A stretch of DNA of 18,163 nucleotides from the NCBI GenBank assembly GCA_002477595.1, contig DLQN01000127.1:1-18163 (forward strand), in the 5' to 3' direction. A program made the position numbers and the translations under genes. This document shows positions 1 to 6,284 of the stretch, piece after piece. The number at the start of each line of letters is the position of its first letter. Positions within the stretch are counted from its first letter, which is position 1. The notes beneath the pieces were generated by a model. That model was not told where the DNA came from. It did not search any database and worked only from the letters and a program-made list of their open reading frames with translations. The stretch is from Roseivirga sp. UBA7431 (GTDB lineage: Bacteria; Bacteroidota; Bacteroidia; Cytophagales; Cyclobacteriaceae).

Positions 1-13
1 CCCGCCTCTGGTA
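1..13 (+). tRNA. 3' end of a tRNA gene, probably tRNA-Leu (5' part outside window)
   Basis: The first 13 bases fit the end of a tRNA: CCCGC as the 3' half of a T-stem, CTCTGGT as the 3' half of an acceptor stem, and A as the discriminator base, with CCA not encoded. A strong terminator starts 7 bases later, as expected for a tRNA transcript. A73 together with an acceptor 3' strand ending in GGT would suit a Leu tRNA beginning GCC with a G1-U72 pair, a form I recall from this phylum. The cloverleaf and anticodon are off the window edge, so the identity is inference. It could also be unrelated sequence. Confidence 0.4.
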
Positions 14-19
14 CAGAAG

Positions 20-53
20 CCTTCCCGTTTAATCGGGAGGGTTTTTTGTTTTT
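20..53 (+). terminator. Rho-independent terminator
   Basis: The stem is formed by 20-27 and 34-41, G/C-rich with one G-T wobble, and the loop is TTTAAT. It is followed by TTTTTTG and a second T run up to 53. It would end transcription of the tRNA-like gene entering from the left. Confidence 0.85.
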
Positions 54-80
54 AAGCCCTTTCAACTAAAGAATTACAAC

Positions 81-110
81 AAAGAAGCCCCGACTTATCG
101 GGGCTTCTTT
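81..110. terminator. Bidirectional hairpin terminator
   Basis: This is a perfect 13-bp inverted repeat (81-93 with 98-110) with a CTTA loop. The core is G/C and the outer stem is an A tract on the left and a T tract on the right. It can therefore act as an intrinsic terminator on either strand. On the + strand it backs up the terminator at 20-53. On the - strand it would end any transcript reading through 280-142, where a small possible reading frame lies. Confidence 0.8.
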
Positions 111-141
111 GTTAAATAGCGGTGAATTCGAATGGACTTGT

Positions 142-243
142 TTATTCTGATTTTTCAGGAGCTTGCATCAACTCTCTTTCATAATAGACCGATTCGAAAT
201 TTTCAGGCGCATCAACATTTTTACAATAATAAACCCGATGCAC
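142..243 (-). CDS. Possible small protein (33 aa), unknown
   Basis: A minus-strand frame opens after a TAA, offers GTG at 243 as its only common start codon before residue 25, and ends with TAA at 142. The product would be 33 residues, rich in Tyr and Glu, with a polar acidic end (APEKSE) that reads like a genuine protein terminus. The hairpin at 81-110 lies just downstream and could end its transcript. Against it: there is no ATG start, it is very short, and a 40-codon plus-strand frame (132-254, ATG start) covers the same bases. An ATG in another frame at about 270 could reach it only through a frameshift, so it might be a broken gene's tail. No family recognised. Confidence 0.22.
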   Translation of the reverse strand: MHRVYYCKNVDAPENFESVYYERELMQAPEKSE

Positions 244-280
244 GTATCGTCTGATGACTTAACTTTCATAATTTCGCGTC

Positions 281-820
281 ATGGATTTCACAAAATTCTA
301 CGGAAATATTCGCGAGTGGTTGAATGAGCATTTAGAGTGGATTTCCATTTCTATCGTTGTAATACTCATTTACTTAATTAGTAGGAAGATTATTAAGCGC
401 CTAGTTCATAGGCATGGCACTAAACATGATTTCGATAAATCAAGAATGCTTTACATCTCTAAGATTACGGGCTTAGCGAATAGTATAGTATTTGGAATTT
501 TGTTAGGGTTTGTTTGGGAGATTTCTCTATCAGGTTTGTCTCTCTATTTTGCTAGTATTTTCACTGTTGTAGGTGTCGCACTCTTTGCACACTGGTCTAT
601 TCTGAGCAACCTGACGGCTTCTGTGGTCTTATTCTTTTTCTTCCCTTATCGCATAGGCTCACATATCCGAATTCAGGATGGAGATAACTCGATTGAAGGT
701 TTGATTTTGGACATTAAGATGTTCTATATAGAAATCGAATTAGAGGATGGTCAGATTGCATCCTACCCAAATAATTTAGCTATCCAAAAGCCTTCTTTAC
801 AGAGGAAAGAAAAAGGTTAA
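281..820 (+). CDS. Small MscS-family mechanosensitive channel-like protein
   Basis: An inner-membrane protein of 179 aa. Hydrophobic segments lie at about residues 19-35, 62-80 and 86-121. The last is the pore-lining-type helix running into FFFFPYRIGSHI, the usual junction with the MscS beta domain. The beta domain follows (about 124-170) with the family pattern of a hydrophilic channel mouth, an EG turn (IEGLILDI), a DGQ turn and YPNN in place of the common VPN. The protein stops right after this domain and lacks the C-terminal alpha/beta vestibule of E. coli MscS (286 aa), so it is a minimal member. Its likely role is pressure release during osmotic downshock or a related signalling job. 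The ATG at 281 is the only sensible start. Its stop overlaps the convergent corA stop by 4 bases. Family call is good; channel activity is inferred. Confidence 0.82.
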   Translation: MDFTKFYGNIREWLNEHLEWISISIVVILIYLISRKIIKRLVHRHGTKHDFDKSRMLYISKITGLANSIVFGILLGFVWEISLSGLSLYFASIFTVVGVALFAHWSILSNLTASVVLFFFFPYRIGSHIRIQDGDNSIEGLILDIKMFYIEIELEDGQIASYPNNLAIQKPSLQRKEKG

Positions 821-1881
821 ATCCACTTTTTCCTTCTGAAATAGAAGAGCATTCCTAGCGCTACAGTAATTAATACTCCCCAAAAAATTGGGTAGGCGTA
901 ATGGTATTGTAGTTCTGGCAAATACTCGAAGTTGGTGCCGTAAATTCCCGCGACAAAGGTGAGCGGAATAAATACTACTGAGAAGATGGTCAGCACCTTC
1001 ATGACGTCATTTAATCGATTTGAAACGGTGGTTTGATAAATATTTAATTGGTCTGAGAGAATGTCACTATAGGTCTCAACAGATTCAGCCGATAGGCTAG
1101 CGAGGCCTTCCAGATCTTTTAAGAAAGGCAGTGTGGTTTTATGTATCAAGGTAGAGTCACTTTTGCTAAAGTGAATACAGGCTTCTCTTGCGGGACGAAT
1201 TACCTTTCGCAAGTAGCTCATCTCCCTTTTATAATCTGTTATTTTTTGGAGTAAGTCACCTTCTGCTTTCCCAAGGATTCTTCCTTCTAATACCTCGATC
1301 TTATCTCCAAACCGTTCTACAATATGAATATAATGATCAACGACCGTGTCTAGCATTACATAGCAAAGATAGTCTACTCCTCGATCTCTGATCTTTGCGC
1401 CTTCTTTTCTAATACGATCTCTAATCGGATCGAATACATCACCTAATTGCTCTTGAAAAGAAAGGATGTAATTTTTACCCACCACAAAGGTCAGCTGTTC
1501 TGAATCTACATAATCACGTTCTCGATCATACTTAAGCATCTTTACGGCTAAGAAGAAATAGTCGTCATAGTCAGTAAAAGAAGGTCGTTGTCCAGTGTTC
1601 AAAACATCTTCTATGAGTAGGTTGTGCAAGTCAAAATAACTACCTATTTCAGCAATGAGCGCTTCCTCATGTAGGCCACAAACGTTAACCCAAGAGACTG
1701 TAGGAGTCTCGTTGAGCCCTGATAAATGACTAGCTTCACTGACAAACTCTTCTCTTATTTCCTTATTTGTGTAGTCAATTATATGTATTGTGGTTTCGTC
1801 CGTGCGCTTTTTACCCACAAAGACAGCCGCCCCAGGGGCTGTGCCTAATTTTTGAGACCTATCTTTTAAGAACCTAGCCAT
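817..1881 (-). CDS. corA: CorA-type magnesium/cobalt transport protein
   Basis: A 354-aa member of the CorA metal-ion channel family, which forms inner-membrane pentamers that pass Mg2+, Co2+ and sometimes Ni2+. The first ~290 residues form the cytoplasmic funnel: a mixed alpha/beta domain, the typical segment IEDVLNTGQRP near 90-100, then long charged helices. Two transmembrane helices follow at about 295-314 and 329-348, and the protein ends in the usual basic tail (RRKKWI). The loop after TM1 reads YGTNF at 314-318, where the family signature is YGMNF, so the Met of GMN is Thr. Variants at this site (GIN in ZntB, GVN and others) are known and tend to change ion preference. It lies 44 bp downstream of the antiporter gene on the same strand and may share its transcript. 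Confidence 0.93.
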   Translation of the reverse strand: MARFLKDRSQKLGTAPGAAVFVGKKRTDETTIHIIDYTNKEIREEFVSEASHLSGLNETPTVSWVNVCGLHEEALIAEIGSYFDLHNLLIEDVLNTGQRPSFTDYDDYFFLAVKMLKYDRERDYVDSEQLTFVVGKNYILSFQEQLGDVFDPIRDRIRKEGAKIRDRGVDYLCYVMLDTVVDHYIHIVERFGDKIEVLEGRILGKAEGDLLQKITDYKREMSYLRKVIRPAREACIHFSKSDSTLIHKTTLPFLKDLEGLASLSAESVETYSDILSDQLNIYQTTVSNRLNDVMKVLTIFSVVFIPLTFVAGIYGTNFEYLPELQYHYAYPIFWGVLITVALGMLFYFRRKKWI

Positions 1882-1925
1882 TGATAGTGTTGATCTGGTT
1901 TAATCACATTTCTTGAATATAATCA

Positions 1926-3086
1926 TTACTCACTTTTAGTTTCAGTGATCTCTTGATTATCCTTATTTAAATTGGAAGACAGCTTAATCCAAAAGGGACT
2001 TAGAAGTAATGTCAGAGATATTACTGAAATGGTAACTTGGTATGCGTAGTCGGTAATGATACCACTTCCAAAAGCCAAAGCACCAAGTACAAAGCTGAAC
2101 TCACCTATCTGAGAGAGCAATGCGCCAAGGTAAAAACTCTCGCCCCAAGGCACTTTAAACATGCGAGCAGTTAGGGCAGTGATGAGATTGTTAGTGACAA
2201 ATACAACACCTACCAAAAGCGAGATCAATCCTATATTATCCGAAATGAATTGTAGGTCGATCAGCAAACCAATAGAAATAAAGAACAGTGCAAGAAAAAT
2301 TACTTTTAGCGGATAAAGGCTATGATGAAACCATTGTGTGGTTTTTGATGACGCGACCAACATTCCTGCTACAAAAGCTCCAAGTGCTGTGGATAGTCCA
2401 AAAAACCCTGTAATAGCAGCAAAGCCAAAACATAGGCCAAAGGCAAAGAAGACCTGGATCTCATGGTCATGCTTTAATAGCTTGTGGAAGGGTAATTTGA
2501 TTTCTTTTTTGTGATAGAGCCATATCGCAAAACTTATGATGAGTACTGCACCTACTAGTTGTAAGACCACATCTTGAGGATTTACTGGTTCACCAGACAT
2601 ATAACCTAGGATAATCATCATGGGTACAATGAGTACGTCTTGTACTAGCAAAATGCCTAGTGCGTTTTGGCCGACTCTGGTTTCCATTTCATTACGTTCT
2701 TCCAAAATGCGTAACACAACGGCCGTGCTACTTAGGCTGATTACAAAACCTAAGGTGACGATTCTTGCTAGTGGCCAGTCGAGAAAATAGCCAATGATCC
2801 ATATGGCAAGAACACTGGCGGCTATCTGTATAAGAGTACCCGTCAATGAAAATTTCCAATTGGAAATAAGTTTGGGCAAGGAGATTTCCATACCAATGAA
2901 AAAGAGCAGAAGTACTAGTCCTAGTGAACCTAATTGTTCGATGAGGGCACTGTCATCTATCCATCCAGTTACAGAAGGGCCAAGAATAATCCCTGTAATA
3001 ATATATATGATAACATGAGGCTGCTTGATGAGCCGAAGTAAAAAGCCAATTCCCACTACACCTAGTGAGATAATGACAAATTTCAT
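1926..3086 (-). CDS. CPA2-family monovalent cation:proton antiporter (KefB-like membrane domain)
   Basis: A 386-aa integral membrane protein, almost entirely hydrophobic, consistent with 11-13 helices. Family hallmarks are LSSTAVVLRILEER (118-131), a GILLVQD segment with the presumed ion-binding Asp150, GAFVAGMLVASS (236-247), FFISIGLLID (268-277) and SQIGEFSFVL (325-334). It would exchange K+ or Na+ for H+ across the inner membrane and help control pH and cation levels. It has no C-terminal TrkA-N/RCK nucleotide-binding domain, unlike KefB and KefC, and ends in a short polar tail, so it resembles the short stand-alone CPA2 proteins. The ion specificity cannot be read from sequence. It lies upstream of corA on the same strand, 44 bp away. 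A conserved Bacteroidota promoter was not seen upstream. Confidence 0.9.
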   Translation of the reverse strand: MKFVIISLGVVGIGFLLRLIKQPHVIIYIITGIILGPSVTGWIDDSALIEQLGSLGLVLLLFFIGMEISLPKLISNWKFSLTGTLIQIAASVLAIWIIGYFLDWPLARIVTLGFVISLSSTAVVLRILEERNEMETRVGQNALGILLVQDVLIVPMMIILGYMSGEPVNPQDVVLQLVGAVLIISFAIWLYHKKEIKLPFHKLLKHDHEIQVFFAFGLCFGFAAITGFFGLSTALGAFVAGMLVASSKTTQWFHHSLYPLKVIFLALFFISIGLLIDLQFISDNIGLISLLVGVVFVTNNLITALTARMFKVPWGESFYLGALLSQIGEFSFVLGALAFGSGIITDYAYQVTISVISLTLLLSPFWIKLSSNLNKDNQEITETKSE

Positions 3087-3120
3087 TAAGAAAGGATTAC
3101 TTTCTGTAGTCGCTAGTAGG

Positions 3121-3471
3121 CTAGTAATGTGCGCTTCGATGGTTCAATTTAGTATTTCTTTTTTGAGTTAGGTACTCAAATGAAGGGTCAATTGGCCACT
3201 TTATTTTTTCAATACACATTCAACAGAAGGGCTTACAAATTTTTGGTTTTTTAGGGCTACATAGAAGCTTAGACAAGCGGCTATAATTGAATATCTCTTT
3301 ACCATCTAATTGAGAAGTGGAATGGTGGTTAAGCATGGATCCAAAAGTGTATTTGTCAATGTTAGCATACTTATTGTCATTCCTAAAGTCAATTCCATTA
3401 AACCTTGGAAGTCTGAATCGTTTGAGTTTTGTTAGTGCCCATGTAATTTCTATAGAGGAAGATTTTGTAAC
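3121..3471 (-). pseudogene. Possible decayed gene: long minus-strand frame with one internal stop
   Basis: Most of the 430-bp gap between the antiporter and aldehyde dehydrogenase genes (3087-3516) reads as one minus-strand frame. From a TAA at 3472-3474 there are 83 sense codons, a TGA at 3220-3222, then 32 more codons (starting ATG at 3219) to a TAG at 3121-3123. The composition looks protein-like: basic and aromatic residues with balanced polar ones, for example KRFRLPRF and WPIDPSFEYL. There is no ATG near the 5' end; the first is at codon 46 (3336). This fits a gene remnant with a lost start and a nonsense change, or two tiny genes, or chance in AT-rich DNA. A competing + strand frame of 46 codons (ATG at 3335, TAA ending 3475) overlaps it. 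No family recognised. Confidence 0.3.
3162..3180. repeat. Perfect inverted repeat TTTGAGT-n5-ACTCAAA
   Basis: Seven-base arms at 3162-3168 and 3174-3180 are separated by TAGGT. It lies about 75 bp upstream of the antiporter start and could be an operator on that promoter. It has no T tract, so it is not a convincing terminator. A related arrangement of the same half-site occurs upstream of tpiA at 7841-7858. Confidence 0.3.
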
Positions 3472-3516
3472 TTAAATATTCTTCGTAAAAAGGAGATCTA
3501 TTTGGATAAGTAAGGC

Positions 3517-4896
3517 ATGAAAGAGACCAGTAGTCAAGTCATTCACGATAAGGTAATCGTACAAAGGGCTTTTTACAAAACGGGAAAAACAAAATCTATT
3601 TCAGACAGGAGAGGACTCCTTAAGAAGTTAAGGGCAGTGATTTTGGCCAATGAGTCAGCGATTACTGATGCATTGTATTCAGACCTGCGTAAATCTTCAA
3701 AGGAGGCTTTTATTACGGAGATCGGTTTAGTGATTAAAGAAATCGATCTGCACATTAAGCATTTAGGTAGATGGTCTAAAACCAAAAGGGTGAGAACGCC
3801 CGTATATCTTCTACCATCATCAAGTTACTTAAGGCATGAACCCTTAGGCTCGGTTTTGATCGTTGCCCCATGGAATTATCCTTTTCAATTGATCATGACA
3901 CCACTTGTGGGCGCAATTTCAGCAGGTAATTGTGTGATGCTGAAACCCTCAGAATTTTCCGGGCATATCAATGCCGTAATGGATGAGCTTCTTCAAGAAG
4001 TTTTTGAAGCAGGACATGTAACCATGGTGCATGGAGGCAAGGAGACAAATCAGTCGCTTTTTGCAGAAAAATTTGATCTGATCTTCTTCACGGGTAGTAC
4101 AATGCTTGGAAAAATAGTGATGAAGGCAGCAGCAGAGCATTTAACGCCTGTAGTGCTCGAACTTGGTGGAAAAAGCCCTTGTATTGTCGATAAAAGTGCA
4201 GATCTCGATGTAGCTGCTCGGAAAATTGCTTGGGGGAAAACAGTGAACTTAGGTCAAACATGTATTGCACCAGATTATTTACTTGTTCATGCAAGTATTA
4301 AAGAAGAGTTAAGCGCAAAGATCATTGAATATTGGAAGCAATTCTATGGTGAAGACCCACAGAAAAGTGACTTTTTGCCACGTATGATTACCGAAGCGGC
4401 CTTTGATCGAGTATCAGGGTATTTAACTCAGGGGCATGTGATCCATGGGGGAAAAACTGATCGCAGCGATAAGTACATTAGCCCAACTTTGATGGATGAT
4501 GTTGACATGATTGGAGGAATCATGGAGGATGAAATCTTTGGCCCAATTTTACCAATGATTACTTATGATAGCCTAGAAGAGGCAATAGACCTTGTCAATT
4601 CAAAAGCGAAGCCACTGGCCTACTACTATTTTGGAAAAAGCGCCAATGCACAGAAGTTTTTGGAGGAGAATACATCAGGTGGCGTTTGTATTAACGACAC
4701 GTTAATACATATTTCAAACCATGCATTGCCTTTTGGAGGGGTAGGAACAAGTGGAGTTGGTCGTTATCACGGTAAGTACAGCTTTGAGGCCTTCTCGAAT
4801 GCTCGGGCTATTATGAAATCTCCTACATGGATGGATGTGCCTTTTAGGTACCCTCCTTTCAAATATTTCTCCATAGTCAAGAAGATACTTTCTTAG
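3517..4896 (+). CDS. Aldehyde dehydrogenase, class 3 type (NAD(P)-dependent)
   Basis: This 459-aa enzyme would oxidise medium or long-chain and aromatic aldehydes to carboxylic acids. Its length matches the ALDH3 group, shorter than the ~500-aa ALDH1/2 enzymes. Catalytic and cofactor features in order: PWNYP with Asn120, KPSE with Lys143 (cofactor binding), FTGS at 191-194 (Rossmann turn), ELGGKSP with Glu215 (general base), GQTC with the nucleophile Cys249, and EIFGP at 339-343. The C-terminal end (FRYPPFKYFSIVKKILS) is hydrophobic and basic, as in fatty-aldehyde dehydrogenases, and may touch the membrane. An in-frame stop lies two codons upstream of ATG 3517, which fixes the start. AAGGAG about 25 bases upstream is too far to be a normal ribosome site. 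It appears monocistronic; no terminator was seen after it. The natural substrate is unknown. Confidence 0.95.
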   Translation: MKETSSQVIHDKVIVQRAFYKTGKTKSISDRRGLLKKLRAVILANESAITDALYSDLRKSSKEAFITEIGLVIKEIDLHIKHLGRWSKTKRVRTPVYLLPSSSYLRHEPLGSVLIVAPWNYPFQLIMTPLVGAISAGNCVMLKPSEFSGHINAVMDELLQEVFEAGHVTMVHGGKETNQSLFAEKFDLIFFTGSTMLGKIVMKAAAEHLTPVVLELGGKSPCIVDKSADLDVAARKIAWGKTVNLGQTCIAPDYLLVHASIKEELSAKIIEYWKQFYGEDPQKSDFLPRMITEAAFDRVSGYLTQGHVIHGGKTDRSDKYISPTLMDDVDMIGGIMEDEIFGPILPMITYDSLEEAIDLVNSKAKPLAYYYFGKSANAQKFLEENTSGGVCINDTLIHISNHALPFGGVGTSGVGRYHGKYSFEAFSNARAIMKSPTWMDVPFRYPPFKYFSIVKKILS

Positions 4897-4920
4897 TACG
4901 TTTTCGCTGGTATTTTATTC

Positions 4921-4945
4921 CTTGGGATAAGCAATGCTTGGGATA
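4921..4945. repeat. Direct repeat CTTGGGATA x2, 16-bp period
   Basis: The 9-base word CTTGGGATA occurs at 4921-4929 and again at 4937-4945, in the 86-bp gap just upstream of the DUF4956 gene. A 16-bp offset is about one and a half helical turns, and the position is right for a regulator binding site or a processing signal. It may be chance. Confidence 0.3.
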
Positions 4946-4982
4946 TTCCATTATATTGTAGTGTTGATTTTAACACGCATTT

Positions 4983-5594
4983 ATGGAGTTTTTAGGAGTG
5001 CCTCTTTTTGATAATGACATCTACAAAATGGTTTTTCGGTTTGCACTGAATTTCTTTTTCATCAGTGTGATCATTAGAGGATTGTATTATAAACATGCCC
5101 GTAGAACGGAGTTTGTATTTACCTTCTATATGGTAAGCATTGTCATATTCTTTCTATGTTTTACGCTTCAGAATTTCACACTTGACTTAGGAATGGCGCT
5201 AGGGCTCTTTGCTATTTTTGGAATTATTCGGTATCGGACTTTAACGATAGATATCAAGGAAATGACCTACCTCTTTGTTGTGATTGGGGTCTCTGTAATC
5301 AATGCTTTGGCGAATAAGAACATGAGTTATGCCGAAGTCTTTACTTCAAATATTGCCATTGTAGGAGCGATATATATCATTGAAAAATACGTGTTGTCGA
5401 AAGCCAGAGTGGAGCAACGTAGTGTTACTTACAATCACTTAGAAAATGTAAAGCCCGAGAACTACCATCAACTGGTAACAGATCTGAAAGATAAGACAGG
5501 GCTTGATATCACTGAAGTTTCTGTGCTAAAAACAGATTTGGCCAATGGTATTTGTACCTTGAATATTTTCTACCGCGTTCCGTCTAGGCGATGA
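4983..5594 (+). CDS. DUF4956 family membrane protein
   Basis: A 203-aa membrane protein of unknown biochemical function. Four or five hydrophobic segments lie at about residues 16-34, 44-61, 68-82, 95-110 and 120-137. The diagnostic region is GIIRYRTLTIDIKEMTYLF (80-98), a conserved Arg/Lys/Glu-containing loop typical of DUF4956. A soluble tail of about 65 residues follows (141-203), with a helix and beta strands resembling the small alpha/beta tail seen in this family. In other bacteria DUF4956 genes usually sit beside a VTC-type polyphosphate polymerase gene and often a CotH kinase gene. Here the CotH-like gene is near but no VTC gene is in the window. The stop overlaps the next start (ATGA), so the two genes are translationally coupled. 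Family assignment is firm, role is not. Confidence 0.88.
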   Translation: MEFLGVPLFDNDIYKMVFRFALNFFFISVIIRGLYYKHARRTEFVFTFYMVSIVIFFLCFTLQNFTLDLGMALGLFAIFGIIRYRTLTIDIKEMTYLFVVIGVSVINALANKNMSYAEVFTSNIAIVGAIYIIEKYVLSKARVEQRSVTYNHLENVKPENYHQLVTDLKDKTGLDITEVSVLKTDLANGICTLNIFYRVPSRR

Positions 5595-6283
5595 AGCTCC
5601 AAACTGCCCTCATATTCTTACTCTTTTGCGCTTTGACTAGTTCACTGGCTGGTCAAACCAATAATCGAGTGACGGATACAGAAGTCTGGTTAAAAACGGG
5701 CGCTAAAATCGATCTGTTTGAAAGATGGGAATTGGGAGTGGAGGAACAAATTCGCTTTGATGATGATGTCAATGCGTTAAAAAACTTCCATACGGAGATG
5801 GAATTGACTTTTAAGCCTACTGACAACTTAAGTCTTCACGTGGTATCTCGATATATTACTCGAAATGATAATCGTGGCGCTATACAAGGCTTTGAAGATC
5901 TTTTTCGATATCAATTTGGCGTCAGTTATAAGCATGCCCTTGGAGACCTAAGGCTAAAGTATCGAGCACTTTATCAGCATAGAAATGAAATCGGTATTTC
6001 TGAAAGTCAGGGTAATATCCCTGAAAAATTTCTTCGGTTAAGAACAAGTGCCACTTACAAAATCAAAAACTGGAAGTATGACCCCGAATTTCGTGTAGAA
6101 TATTTTAATGCACTTAATGATGAGGTTGGCACTAACAATCAATTTAGGCTTGGCATTGGTACCGAACGAGACTATAAGGAGTTTGGAGAATTAGGGTTCT
6201 TCTATCTATTCGAAAGCTCGTTGGGGCTGAACATCAAAGAGCTCACCCATATTTTTTCTTTCAAATACACTTACTCTTTTTAA
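5591..6283 (+). CDS. DUF2490-like outer-membrane beta-barrel protein
   Basis: A 230-aa exported protein. An N-terminal signal peptide (MKLQTALIFLLFCALTSSLA, cleavage near residue 20-21) is followed by alternating amphipathic beta strands separated by charged turns, ending with aromatic strand FSFKYTYSF whose final Phe is typical of outer-membrane barrels sent to BAM. The pattern of a leading DTEVWLKTG strand, repeated RYQF and KYR strands and an RNEIG turn fits DUF2490, whose function is unknown. It starts inside the stop of the DUF4956 gene (ATGA overlap), so the pair probably forms a two-gene operon linking an inner-membrane and an outer-membrane protein. It converges on the CotH-like gene with a single base between stops, leaving no room for a separate terminator. 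Confidence 0.78.
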   Translation: MKLQTALIFLLFCALTSSLAGQTNNRVTDTEVWLKTGAKIDLFERWELGVEEQIRFDDDVNALKNFHTEMELTFKPTDNLSLHVVSRYITRNDNRGAIQGFEDLFRYQFGVSYKHALGDLRLKYRALYQHRNEIGISESQGNIPEKFLRLRTSATYKIKNWKYDPEFRVEYFNALNDEVGTNNQFRLGIGTERDYKEFGELGFFYLFESSLGLNIKELTHIFSFKYTYSF

Positions 6284-6284
6284 G

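Noticed and set aside
132..254. 40-codon + strand frame with ATG start before the MscS-like gene
   Set aside because: Residue make-up is less protein-like than the opposite-strand frame at 142-243, and no ribosome site precedes it.
260..267. TAACTTTC as a possible -7 element for the MscS-like gene
   Set aside because: One mismatch to TAnnTTTG and no TTTG at the expected upstream distance; such matches are common in AT-rich DNA.
3335..3475. 46-codon + strand frame (ATG at 3335) and a 37-codon one (3322-3435) upstream of the aldehyde dehydrogenase
   Set aside because: Short, no ribosome site, and they overlap a longer, more protein-like minus-strand frame in the same bases; none can be supported without conservation data.
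3487..3494. AAAAGGAG as a ribosome-binding site for the aldehyde dehydrogenase
   Set aside because: It lies more than 20 bases before the ATG and an in-frame stop separates it from any earlier start.
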